38,668 bases of DNA from JAHJRN01 sp043805355 (GTDB lineage Bacteria > Patescibacteriota > Patescibacteriia > 2-12-FULL-60-25). The translations under genes were made by a program, and so were the position numbers. The stretch covers positions 1-38,668 of the forward strand of contig JAZDIB010000016.1 of assembly GCA_043805355.1 (NCBI GenBank), in the 5' to 3' direction. Below, piece after piece: positions 1-6,805 of this stretch. Within the stretch, counting starts at the first letter, position 1. Every line of letters begins with the position of its first letter. The notes beneath the pieces were generated by a model, which was not told the DNA's origin, did not search any database, and was given only the letters and a program-made list of their open reading frames with translations.

Positions 1-33
1 CATCGAGACGACGAGGATGAGTTGGATCAGCAT
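1..33 (-). CDS. 5'-end of probable DUF2304 membrane protein (partial, cut by window edge)
   Basis: Only the first 11 codons are present, starting at the ATG whose complement is at 31-33 and reading MLIQLILVVSM. This short hydrophobic start resembles the N-terminus of DUF2304 proteins, small two-helix membrane proteins often encoded directly after a DPM1-like GT2 gene. Here a GT2 gene (128-805) lies immediately upstream in the same direction, with a palindromic repeat between them. The identification rests on very little sequence and on gene order; another small membrane protein is possible. Confidence 0.35.
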   Translation of the reverse strand, partial: MLIQLILVVSM

Positions 34-45
34 ATATGACCGTTT

Positions 46-124
46 TCTCCCCCTTACGAAGGGGGAGTTAGAGGGGGTTCAGCGGTCGAAACCTCCCCTA
101 ACCCCTCCTTCGTAAGGAGGGGGA
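46..124. repeat. Nested palindromic repeat element (MITE/REP-like)
   Basis: Two arms, 46-79 and 91-124, are imperfect inverted copies of each other, separated by about 11 bases. Each arm also folds on itself: CCCCCTT-ACG-AAGGGGG at 49-65 and CCTCCTT-CGT-AAGGAGG at 107-119 plus flanks. The element begins 3 bases after the stop of the GT2 gene and ends about 12 bases before the next minus-strand start. CCCCTTACGAAGGGG-like palindromes are a familiar class of dispersed intergenic repeat. It could also act as an attenuator or processing hairpin between the two genes. No gene is encoded within it. Confidence 0.75.
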
Positions 125-127
125 TGG

Positions 128-805
128 CTATCGAGTGAATATCCCGAGGAACAGGTGCCACGCGATGGCGGCGGCGTCCCAGGGCTTCTGGCCTTTCTTG
201 AGCGACTCCTCGGAGTATCGGATGCGGACCGGGACCTCGCGCCATCGGAGCGTCGAGCGCGTGACGAGGCGCAGGATCTCGGAGCAGTGCGCCATGCGGT
301 CCTGATGGAAGTCCACGCGGCGCGCGGCGTCGGCCGTGAGACTGCGGAAGCCGGACTGCGGGTCGGTCACGCGGCGCGGCACGCCGACGGCGAGCGCGTT
401 GAACGTGCGCGCGGCCGCGAGGAGCAGACGTCGCGACATGGGCATGCCCACGGCCTCGCCGAGGAACCGCGATCCGAACACGACGTCGGCCTCGCCGGCC
501 GCGAGAGGCGCGAGGAGCGCGGGGATGGATGCGGGGTCGTGCTGGCCGTCCGCGTCGATATGCAGGATGGCCTCGGCGCCGAGCCGAAGGGCCGCCTGGG
601 TCCCGGTCTTGAGCGCCGCGCCCTGTCCGCGGTTCAGCCGATGGCGCACCACGATGGCTCCCGCCTCTTTCGCGGCCTCCGCCGTCCGGTCCCCGGACCC
701 GTCGTCCACGACCACGGCCGCGGACACGTACGGCAAGACGCCGCGCACGGTCTCGCCGATGCGCGTCTCCTCCCGAAACCCGGGGATGACCGCGATGACC
801 TTCAC
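128..805 (-). CDS. Glycosyltransferase family 2, polyprenyl-phosphate sugar synthase (DPM1-like)
   Basis: A 225-residue GT-A fold GT2 enzyme predicted to move a sugar from a nucleotide sugar to polyprenyl phosphate on the cytoplasmic face of the membrane. Visible motifs are the nucleotide-binding GSGDRT (36-41), NRGQGAALKTG (58-68) and the metal-binding DADGQHDP (84-91), all typical of the DPM1/DPG-synthase group. It has no C-terminal membrane pair, so a partner probably anchors or flips the product. The start is GTG (complement of 803-805); the sequence is colinear with the family from MKVIAVIPGF onward. It follows the two UXS-type genes by 40 bases and shares a direction with gtrA, consistent with a lipid-phosphate-sugar module. 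The sugar donor cannot be read from sequence. Confidence 0.85.
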   Translation of the reverse strand: MKVIAVIPGFREETRIGETVRGVLPYVSAAVVVDDGSGDRTAEAAKEAGAIVVRHRLNRGQGAALKTGTQAALRLGAEAILHIDADGQHDPASIPALLAPLAAGEADVVFGSRFLGEAVGMPMSRRLLLAAARTFNALAVGVPRRVTDPQSGFRSLTADAARRVDFHQDRMAHCSEILRLVTRSTLRWREVPVRIRYSEESLKKGQKPWDAAAIAWHLFLGIFTR

Positions 806-845
806 GAGGGGTACCTTACGCGAAAACGCGGGTTTTGTGCAGGGG

Positions 846-1871
846 TCACCCCGCCTTGAAGCCCAGGAGGCCTTTATGCGCCACGGTGTAGTCGATGGTC
901 TTCTTCAGGCCGTCGTCGAGGCCCACGAGCGGCAGCCAGCCGAGCGTGTCCTTGGCCTTGGTGAGGTCGGGCAGGCCGAGCTGGGTCATGAACATGAGCG
1001 GAGGCTCGAACCGGACCTTGGAACTGGAGCCGGTCATTTCGATGATGCGCTGGGCCACATCCACGATAGGCACGTCCAAGTCGCTCCCCAGGTTCACGGC
1101 TCCGAGGCCGGGCGCCGCAGCCATCATCTTCATCATCCCGTCCACGATGTCGCTCACGTAGATGAGCGTCGTGCGGAACGTCTCGTCTCCGTAGATGGTC
1201 AGGTCCTTGTTGTCGAGCGCGTCCATGATGAAGTCCGGGATCATGTGCCCGTCATACAGCGGCATGCGCGGCCCATACGTCCGGAAGATGCGCGCGATGC
1301 GCACGTCCAGCTTGTGGACCTGCGCGTACGTGGCGCACGCCGTCTCGGCGAAGCGTTTGCCCTCGTCGTAGCACGACCGCTCGTTCGTGAGGTCCACGGC
1401 GCCGTATTCCTCCTCCTTGAACGCATGCCCGTCCTTCGGGCGCGGGCCGTACACCACCGAGGTCGACGCGTGCAGGACCTTTGCCTTGTGCTTCACGGCG
1501 AGGTCGAGGACGTTCCGCATCCCGATGGAGTTCGCGTACAGCGTCTGCATCTTGAACTGGTCGAACTTCTTGGGGCTCGTCGGGCACGCGAGGTGGTAGA
1601 TCTCCTGGACGCCCTGGAACTTCAGCTTGAAGCGCGCGAGCTCCGGGAACGCGTCGAGGTCGAACGGCGCGTTGATGTCCTGGCGGATGAACTCGAAGTC
1701 CGGGTTCTTGAGCAGGAGGTCGATATTCGATTCCTGGGACGTGACGAACGTGTCCAGGCAGATGACGCGCGCGTTCGCCGCGAGCAACCTCTCGCACAGG
1801 AGCGACCCGATGACGCCCGCGCCGCCCGTGACCAGCACGTTCGGCTTATCGAAGATGGGGACGACAGGCAT
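846..1871 (-). CDS. NAD-dependent SDR epimerase/dehydratase, UXS-type paralogue B
   Basis: A 341-residue extended SDR closest in layout to UDP-glucuronate decarboxylase (UXS). It has a GGAGVIGS dinucleotide motif (16-23), HLACPTSP near 93 and the family-typical CYDEGKRFAET containing catalytic Tyr168 and Lys172. In known UXS and ArnA decarboxylases the active-site strand reads T-S-E-V-Y-G, with an essential Glu. Here it is STSVVYG, with Val139 in the Glu position, so decarboxylation is doubtful and epimerisation or another NAD-dependent reaction is possible. The ATG is two bases after the stop of the neighbouring paralogue, giving tight coupling, and no Shine-Dalgarno is visible. The two paralogues align along their length at roughly half identity by eye, indicating an old tandem duplication. 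Confidence 0.85.
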   Translation of the reverse strand: MPVVPIFDKPNVLVTGGAGVIGSLLCERLLAANARVICLDTFVTSQESNIDLLLKNPDFEFIRQDINAPFDLDAFPELARFKLKFQGVQEIYHLACPTSPKKFDQFKMQTLYANSIGMRNVLDLAVKHKAKVLHASTSVVYGPRPKDGHAFKEEEYGAVDLTNERSCYDEGKRFAETACATYAQVHKLDVRIARIFRTYGPRMPLYDGHMIPDFIMDALDNKDLTIYGDETFRTTLIYVSDIVDGMMKMMAAAPGLGAVNLGSDLDVPIVDVAQRIIEMTGSSSKVRFEPPLMFMTQLGLPDLTKAKDTLGWLPLVGLDDGLKKTIDYTVAHKGLLGFKAG

Positions 1872-1873
1872 AT

Positions 1874-2881
1874 TCAGAAGGTGATGAGGTGTCGATGAGA
1901 TTTGGCGTACTCGATCATCTTGCGCAGGCCATCGTCGAGACGGACGAGCGGGATCCACCCGAGGATCTCGCGGGCGCGCGTGATGTCGGGCATGGGTGCC
2001 TCCGTGGCGTACGGTCCGGGCGGCTCGAAGCGGACGCGCGAGGAGGAGCCGGCGATCTCGATGATCTTCTGCGCGACGGACACGAGGCGATAGTCCGCGT
2101 CGGACCCGAGGTTCATGAGCGTGACGTCGATGGGCGTCGCCATGAGACGGATGAGTCCGTCCACGATATCGCTCACGTAGGTCGGCGCGATGCGCGTCTC
2201 CTCGTCGCCGGTCAGGACCACGTCGCGGTTCTCGAGCGCGTTCAGGATCATGTCCGGCATCAGGTTGCCGTCGAAGATCTTCATGCGCGGGCCGTACGTC
2301 CGGAAGATGCGCGCGATCTTCACGTCGAAGCCGTACACGTCGGCATAGGTCTGGAGGATGGCTTCGGAGAAGCGTTTGCCCTCGTCGTAGGCGCCGCGCG
2401 TCGTGAGGTGATCCAACCGGCACGCATCCGTCTCGCGGGCATGTTCCCCGTTCACGCGCGGCCCGTAGAGGACGCTCGACGAGGCGTAGAGCACCTTCGC
2501 ATGATGCGCGACGGCGAGGTCGAGCACGTTCTTGACGCCGATGGAATTGGTGAGGATGGTCGCGATCTTGAAGTCGTCGAAGTGCCGTTTCGAGATGGGG
2601 CACGCGAGGTGGTGGATTTCCTGGATGCCCTGGAACCGTACCTTGAACCGCTCGAGCTCCGGGAACGCGAGCGGGTCGATTGGCCGCGTGATGTCGTGGT
2701 TGATGAACTCGAAATGCGGGTCCTGCAACAGGTGGTCGATGTTCGCCTCGCCGCTCGTGATGAAGTTGTCGACGCAGATGACGTTCGCGTCCTTCACGAG
2801 GCGGTCGCAGAGGTGGGAGCCGATGAAGCCCGCACCTCCGGTGACCAGGACGTTCCGCCGCTCGAAGATCTGTTCGGACAT
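1874..2881 (-). CDS. NAD-dependent SDR epimerase/dehydratase, UXS-type paralogue A
   Basis: A 335-residue extended SDR, tandem paralogue of the next gene. GGAGFIGSH binds NAD (15-23), HLACPISK lies near 91, and AYDEGKRFSEA carries Tyr165 and Lys169. The decarboxylase Glu of the TSE motif is again missing: the strand reads SSSVLYG with Val137. The start is uncertain. ATG at 2881 is used here. A GTG at 2890 would form a 4-base GTGA overlap with the stop of the GtrA gene and add three residues. The product probably converts a UDP-hexuronate or related sugar for the adjoining GT2 and GtrA lipid-carrier module. Confidence 0.85.
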   Translation of the reverse strand: MSEQIFERRNVLVTGGAGFIGSHLCDRLVKDANVICVDNFITSGEANIDHLLQDPHFEFINHDITRPIDPLAFPELERFKVRFQGIQEIHHLACPISKRHFDDFKIATILTNSIGVKNVLDLAVAHHAKVLYASSSVLYGPRVNGEHARETDACRLDHLTTRGAYDEGKRFSEAILQTYADVYGFDVKIARIFRTYGPRMKIFDGNLMPDMILNALENRDVVLTGDEETRIAPTYVSDIVDGLIRLMATPIDVTLMNLGSDADYRLVSVAQKIIEIAGSSSRVRFEPPGPYATEAPMPDITRAREILGWIPLVRLDDGLRKMIEYAKSHRHLITF

Positions 2882-2886
2882 AGGGA

Positions 2887-3345
2887 TCACGCCGATTGTA
2901 CCACGTCCGTCCGGCGTTTGTAGGGATCCGCGTGGAAGGTGAAGAGCCGATGAGTGACGAACGTGAACATGCTCACGAGCCCCGTCACGAAGACGATGAC
3001 GATGAGGTCGTACACCTTGAAGATCTCATGGCCGACGTAGAAGAGGCTCGCGTCGGCCGCCGCGCCGAACGCGAAGACGGTCAGGTACCGCTTCAAGGAC
3101 CCGGGCGCGGGCTCCTGATGGCCGAAGGTCCAATACCGGTTGCTAAAATAGTTGTAGACCTGCGCGGTGACCAACGCCATCACGTTCTCGATCGTATTCG
3201 GCCCCTCGACCCAGACGTACCGTGAAAGAAGCGTGTACAGTCCAATCTTTAAGAGGACCGTAGAGCCCCCGACGAGCACGAACCGCGAGATAGTTGCCCA
3301 TTCCTTGCGGAGGAGACTGATTGCCCACGAAATCGGGTTCACCAT
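2887..3345 (-). CDS. GtrA-like polyprenyl-phosphate-sugar flippase family protein
   Basis: A 152-residue protein with four predicted membrane helices and the GtrA/PF04138 signatures: RFVLVGGST near the first helix, VYNYFSNRYWTF after the second and THRLFTF at the C-terminus. Family members are thought to flip lipid-linked monosaccharides across the membrane. The start is placed at ATG 3345 (MVNPISW) because an extended -10 sequence TGCTAGAAT lies just upstream. Starting at ATG 3363 would add six residues (MLESSD) but would put the codon upstream of that -10. It heads a minus-strand operon with two SDR genes and a GT2, and is divergent from the initiating phosphotransferase. Confidence 0.85.
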   Translation of the reverse strand: MVNPISWAISLLRKEWATISRFVLVGGSTVLLKIGLYTLLSRYVWVEGPNTIENVMALVTAQVYNYFSNRYWTFGHQEPAPGSLKRYLTVFAFGAAADASLFYVGHEIFKVYDLIVIVFVTGLVSMFTFVTHRLFTFHADPYKRRTDVVQSA

Positions 3346-3353
3346 ATCGGACG

Positions 3354-3362
3354 ATTCTAGCA
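3354..3362 (-). promoter_or_regulatory. Extended -10 promoter element for the gtrA operon
   Basis: On the minus strand the sequence reads TGC-TAGAAT, five of six bases of the -10 consensus with the extended TGn. No convincing -35 is seen at 17-18 bases. The expected transcription start is about position 3347, only about two bases before the ATG at 3345, which would make the message almost leaderless. The same TGCTA core occurs in the pseB promoter, which strengthens the reading. Confidence 0.5.
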
Positions 3363-3420
3363 TGGGGCCGCGGACCGTGCGACCGCCCCGCAGACCTACC
3401 CAAATATGCGATTTCGTGCC

Positions 3421-3424
3421 AGGA
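3421..3424 (+). promoter_or_regulatory. Shine-Dalgarno AGGA deciding the start of the phosphotransferase gene
   Basis: AGGA lies 10 bases before ATG 3435. It is one of very few recognisable ribosome binding sites in the window. It supports ATG 3435 rather than the upstream in-frame ATG at 3321, whose extra 38 residues are not family-like and would run into the divergent gtrA gene. Confidence 0.5.
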
Positions 3425-3434
3425 TGGGCGCGAT

Positions 3435-4808
3435 ATGTTCCGTTCCGGCCTTCGGGTCAAACGCCTCGTGCTCGTCGCGGGCGACCTCCTCATCTTCCAG
3501 GGAGCCCTGCTCCTGACCTTGTGGTTGCGCTATGGCGCCGTGGAGCGCCACGTCTGGAATGCCCACGCCGTCCCCTTCGGCATCGTCAGCCTCCTCTGGG
3601 TCATCGGGTCCTACATCGCGGGCCTGTACGATTTGGGCGTTCTGAAGAACGGCGTCCGCTTCTTCCGGCTCTATCTCGAGGGGATGATCGCCAACCTCGC
3701 GGTCGCGCTCGCCTTCTTCTACCTCGTCCCGGTCTTCGGCATCGAGCCGCGCACCAACCTCTTCCTGTATTTCGCCATCACGCTCCTGCTCGGTTACGGC
3801 TGGCGTCTCGCCTACAACCGGTTCGTGACCAACGCGATGTTCCGCAACCGCGTCCTGTTCGTGGGCTCCGGCGCCGACGCGGCCAAAGTCAAGTCGCTCC
3901 TCGTACGGTCGTCCAGCGGCCTCGAGCTCGTCGCCGTCGTCGAGACCTACCCGGGCACGCGCTTCGACGACGACCGCATCACGTGGCACTTCTCGGTGGA
4001 CGCGCTCGACCGCGTCATCGTGGACCAACGCATCCACACCATCCTGCTCGGGCATCGTCCCGACGAGGTCCCGAACCTCCGTGACGCGCTGTACCGGACC
4101 ATCTTCACGCCCGTCGAGCTCGTGAACCGCACGGCGCTCGAGGAGGCGCTGACGGGACGCGTCCCGCTCGAGTACGTCTCCGAGACCTGGTTCCTCGAAC
4201 ACCTCCGCGAGAACGAGAAGACCTGGTATGAGGCCATGAAGCGCATCATCGACATCGTCCTCGCCGTCCCGGTCGGCCTCGTCGCGCTCGTCCTCTACCC
4301 GTTCGTCGCACTCTCCATCAAGCTGTCGTCGAAGGGACCGGTCCTCTACTCCCAAGTCCGCATCGGCAAGATGGGCAAGCCGTTCCGCATCTGGAAATTC
4401 CGGACCATGCGCCAGGACGCCGAAGCCGAGGGGCGTCCGGTCTGGGCCATGGAGAGCGATCCTCGCGTGACGCGCGTCGGCTCCTTCCTCCGCAAGACGC
4501 GCATCGACGAACTGCCGCAAATTTGGAACGTGCTGAAGGGCGAGATGTCGCTCATCGGCCCGCGTCCCGAGCGTCCGGAATTCGTCGAGGCCCTCACACG
4601 CGAGATGCCCTACTACACCCTCCGCCACCTGACGCGCCCGGGCCTCACGGGATGGGCGCAGGTGAAGTTCCCGTACGCCGGCACGCTCGAGGACAACCTC
4701 CAAAAGCTGCAATACGACCTCTACTACATCAAACACCGTTCCCTCTTCCTGGACATCGCCATCCTCCTGCGGACGATCGGCATCGTCCTCCGCAGAAAAG
4801 GGACGTAA
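3435..4808 (+). CDS. Initiating polyprenyl-phosphate sugar-1-phosphate transferase (WbaP/WcaJ family)
   Basis: A 457-residue membrane enzyme that starts glycan assembly by transferring a sugar-1-phosphate from a UDP-sugar to undecaprenyl phosphate. Layout: four N-terminal membrane helices (to about 130), a Rossmann-like CoA-binding-type domain with RVLFVGSGADAA (about 140), a re-entrant hydrophobic helix IIDIVLAVPVGLVALVLYPF, then the catalytic PF02397 domain. Family hallmarks in that domain are KGPVLYSQVRIGK, FRIWKFRTM, KTRIDELPQIWNVLKGEMS, LIGPRPERPEF and RPGLTGWAQV. Length and layout match the large WbaP-type class. It is the only gene on the plus strand in this half of the window and converges on the 4-epimerase gene. 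It is the expected first committed step for the whole locus. Confidence 0.93.
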   Translation: MFRSGLRVKRLVLVAGDLLIFQGALLLTLWLRYGAVERHVWNAHAVPFGIVSLLWVIGSYIAGLYDLGVLKNGVRFFRLYLEGMIANLAVALAFFYLVPVFGIEPRTNLFLYFAITLLLGYGWRLAYNRFVTNAMFRNRVLFVGSGADAAKVKSLLVRSSSGLELVAVVETYPGTRFDDDRITWHFSVDALDRVIVDQRIHTILLGHRPDEVPNLRDALYRTIFTPVELVNRTALEEALTGRVPLEYVSETWFLEHLRENEKTWYEAMKRIIDIVLAVPVGLVALVLYPFVALSIKLSSKGPVLYSQVRIGKMGKPFRIWKFRTMRQDAEAEGRPVWAMESDPRVTRVGSFLRKTRIDELPQIWNVLKGEMSLIGPRPERPEFVEALTREMPYYTLRHLTRPGLTGWAQVKFPYAGTLEDNLQKLQYDLYYIKHRSLFLDIAILLRTIGIVLRRKGT

Positions 4809-4815
4809 GTGAATT

Positions 4816-4924
4816 CGCGTCCCGACATATAGAACTCCGCGTCCCGAGGTACCCCGAGGGATCTTCAAGCGAGACGCAGCCCTTCGACCGACATGCCGCT
4901 GCAGTATATTTGAAGATCCTTCGG
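4816..4924. repeat. Repeat-rich intergenic region with 15-bp inverted repeat
   Basis: This 150-bp gap between convergent genes holds a direct repeat CGCGTCCCGA (4816-4825 and 4838-4847). It also holds an inverted repeat of 15 bases with one mismatch: CCGAGGGATCTTCAA at 4854-4868 against TTGAAGATCCTTCGG at 4910-4924, with a 41-base loop. No T-run follows either arm, so a classical intrinsic terminator is not evident. The layout resembles a degenerate small mobile repeat, or a bidirectional termination or processing structure. No coding sequence is seen. Confidence 0.5.
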
Positions 4925-4958
4925 CTCGCGGACTCGCTCAGGACGCGAACATCACCGC

Positions 4959-5876
4959 TTATCCCTCCGGTTCAATCCCCTGCGACCGCAAGTATTCCCG
5001 CAGCCCTTCCTCGAACGCGACGGACGGTTCCCATCCAATCAGTTCCTTGGTCCGCGTGATGTCCGCCAGGGTGTGGCGTGCTTCGCCGACGCGTCCAGGT
5101 TGCCGTTCGACCGAACCTCCGACGATACGCGCGATGTCGTTGATGGAAAAATTGTTGCCGCCGCCGACGTTCATCACCTCGCCCTTGCCGACGTCCGGCG
5201 ATGCCATCGCGAGCATGTTGGCGCGCACCACGTCCGAGACATGCGTGAAGTCGCGCGTCTGTTCCCCGTCGCCGTGGATGGTGAGCGGCGTCCCGGCCTT
5301 CCGCTGGCGCATGAAGTGCGAGATGACCGTGACGTACGCGCCCTCATCCGCCATGCGCGGGCCGTACACGTTGAAGTACCGGAGCGAGACGGTCTCGAGG
5401 CCGTAGAATTTGGAGAAGTGTTCCGCGTTCTTCTCGCCGACGTACTTGTGCAGGGCGTACGGATTCAAGGGATTCGCCGGCATGTCCGGATGGAGCGGCA
5501 GGGTCTCCTGACTGCCGTACGCGGACGACGACGCGGAATACACGACACGCTTCACCTTTGCGTCGCGCGCCGCGACCAGGACGTTCAGCGTGCCGAAGAT
5601 GTTCGCCTTCGCCGACTCGGCGGGATGGTCGATGGAATACGGGATGCGCGGCAAGGCGCCGACATGGAAGACGCCGTCCACGCCCTCAAAAGCCGGGCGG
5701 ATGGATTCGAGGTCCGTGAAGTCAAGTTCGAACAGCTCCGCGCCTTCCGGTACGTTCGAACGCTTGCCGGTCGAGAAGTTATCGAGGATGCGCACACGAT
5801 GGCCCGCCTTCAAGAGCGCCTCCGCGAGGTTGCTCCCGATGAATCCGGCGCCGCCGGGGATGAGATAGAGGGACAT
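4959..5876 (-). CDS. UDP-hexose/UDP-HexNAc 4-epimerase (GalE/WbpP-like SDR)
   Basis: A 305-residue extended SDR. It has PGGAGFIGSN for NAD (7-16), SASSSAYG (114-121), catalytic Tyr140 and Lys144 in NPYALHKYVGE, and RYFNVYGPR in the substrate-binding half. The GALPRIPYSIDHP segment (73-85) resembles that of WbpP-type UDP-HexNAc epimerases. It would interconvert C4 epimers of a UDP-sugar such as GlcNAc/GalNAc or GlcA/GalA. The ATG follows the stop of the UDP-sugar dehydrogenase gene by one base, so the pair probably makes a UDP-hexuronate or its epimer together. It is the last gene of the large minus-strand operon. Confidence 0.87.
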   Translation of the reverse strand: MSLYLIPGGAGFIGSNLAEALLKAGHRVRILDNFSTGKRSNVPEGAELFELDFTDLESIRPAFEGVDGVFHVGALPRIPYSIDHPAESAKANIFGTLNVLVAARDAKVKRVVYSASSSAYGSQETLPLHPDMPANPLNPYALHKYVGEKNAEHFSKFYGLETVSLRYFNVYGPRMADEGAYVTVISHFMRQRKAGTPLTIHGDGEQTRDFTHVSDVVRANMLAMASPDVGKGEVMNVGGGNNFSINDIARIVGGSVERQPGRVGEARHTLADITRTKELIGWEPSVAFEEGLREYLRSQGIEPEG

Positions 5877-5877
5877 A

Positions 5878-6723
5878 TCAAGATTTCTTCGGGCTTCCTT
5901 CCTCCCACTGGATGTCGATGCCCTGCGAGGTCTGGAGCGCATTGTTGTACGCTTCGGCCGCCTTGAGCGTCGAGAGGTCCACGCCGAGCGATTCGCCGAG
6001 CTGGATGATGGAGCGCGTATCCTTCGGGAGGCACTTGCCGCCGTAGCCGCGATAGCCCTTGTGGAAGATCTCGAGGTGATGCGTGCCGATCCACGGCTCG
6101 GCCTTCGCGCATTCCTTCACGGCGTCGTAATCGACGTCGAGCTTCGAGCATACGTCGAACATCTGGTTCGCATACGCCACCTTGAGCGCGTAGAACGCGT
6201 TGCCGAAATACTTCACCAGTTCGGCCGCCTTCGCCGGGACGATGCGCTCGAACGACGCGCGCGGCAGGAGCCCCATCACGAGCTCCGCGTCGCGCCGGCT
6301 CTGCGCCGTGAACCCGACGATCTGCCGGTTCGGGTTCTGCATGTCGCGGTCCACGGTCGTCTCGGTGAGGAACTCCGGATTGAAGAGGACACGATGCTGT
6401 GGATACAGCTCCTGAAACCGCTCGGTCGTGCCCGGCAGGATGGTGGACTTGAGGACGACCGTCTTGCCCTCGACCGGGATCGCGTCGAACGCGGCGCGCA
6501 GGAACGAGTCGTCGAAACCGGACCCGTCCAGACCTGCCTGCCGGTCAGGCAGGTAGTACGGCGTCGGGACCGCGATGAAGATCACGTCGGCGTCGGCGAG
6601 GACGGACGCGTCGTCTAGGCCCTTCGGCGGGTCGTAGAGGGCGGGCTCGACGTGCTGGGTCTGGAAATACCGGGCGAGCGCGCCGCCGACCATCCCGGTG
6701 CCTATGATCGCGACTGTTGCCAT
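5878..6723 (-). CDS. Short UDP-sugar 6-dehydrogenase (UGDH-like, lacks C-terminal domain)
   Basis: A 281-residue NAD-dependent dehydrogenase of the UDP-glucose/GDP-mannose dehydrogenase family, which oxidises C6 of a nucleotide sugar to a uronic acid. Seen: Rossmann motif IGTGMVGG (7-14), KSTILPGTT (92-100), NPEFLTE (115-121), conserved Lys171 and Asn175 in KYFGNAFYALKV, and catalytic Cys231 in GYGGKCLPKD. The usual enzyme is 390-450 residues; this one ends right after the central helical domain and lacks the C-terminal UDP-binding domain. Residues 57-64 are encoded by a perfect palindrome (6532-6554) that looks inserted in frame. ATG 6723 is preferred because the family match begins there; the upstream 31 codons to 6816 do not look coding. 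Confidence 0.85.
   Translation of the reverse strand: MATVAIIGTGMVGGALARYFQTQHVEPALYDPPKGLDDASVLADADVIFIAVPTPYYLPDRQAGLDGSGFDDSFLRAAFDAIPVEGKTVVLKSTILPGTTERFQELYPQHRVLFNPEFLTETTVDRDMQNPNRQIVGFTAQSRRDAELVMGLLPRASFERIVPAKAAELVKYFGNAFYALKVAYANQMFDVCSKLDVDYDAVKECAKAEPWIGTHHLEIFHKGYRGYGGKCLPKDTRSIIQLGESLGVDLSTLKAAEAYNNALQTSQGIDIQWEEGSPKKS
6532..6554. repeat. Perfect palindrome inside the dehydrogenase gene
   Basis: ACCTGCCTG-CCGGT-CAGGCAGGT: two perfect 9-base arms with a 5-base loop. It lies within the coding sequence, in frame, and encodes the LPDRQAG segment in a loop after the second strand of the Rossmann fold (residues 57-64). Short CCTGCCTG/CAGGCAGG palindromes are reminiscent of dispersed repeats in some candidate-phylum genomes; that resemblance is from memory and not verified here. 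Confidence 0.7.
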
Positions 6724-6805
6724 GCAAAATCCATGTAACACGGAAACGTGGCTGGATGCAAGGATATGCACGGCCTCGCGGTCATCGAGAGTATCGTGCC
6801 AAACG

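Noticed and set aside
819..830. CGCG-AAAA-CGCG mini-hairpin between UXS-B and GT2
   Set aside because: A four-base stem is too weak, and the T-run that follows is on the wrong strand for the genes here.
336..1898. Long plus-strand open frame opposite the GT2 and UXS genes
   Set aside because: It is an antisense shadow of GC-rich coding sequence; its translation is rich in Arg, His, Asp and Glu with no domain, and both strands cannot be well conserved here.
3396..4868. Long minus-strand open frame opposite the initiating phosphotransferase
   Set aside because: The plus-strand gene has every expected family motif; the antisense frame has only low-complexity acidic and basic residues.
6724..6805. 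Possible promoter TTGCAT-17-TTACAT upstream of the short dehydrogenase gene
   Set aside because: Each hexamer matches only three of six consensus bases; not better than chance in an 82-base gap.
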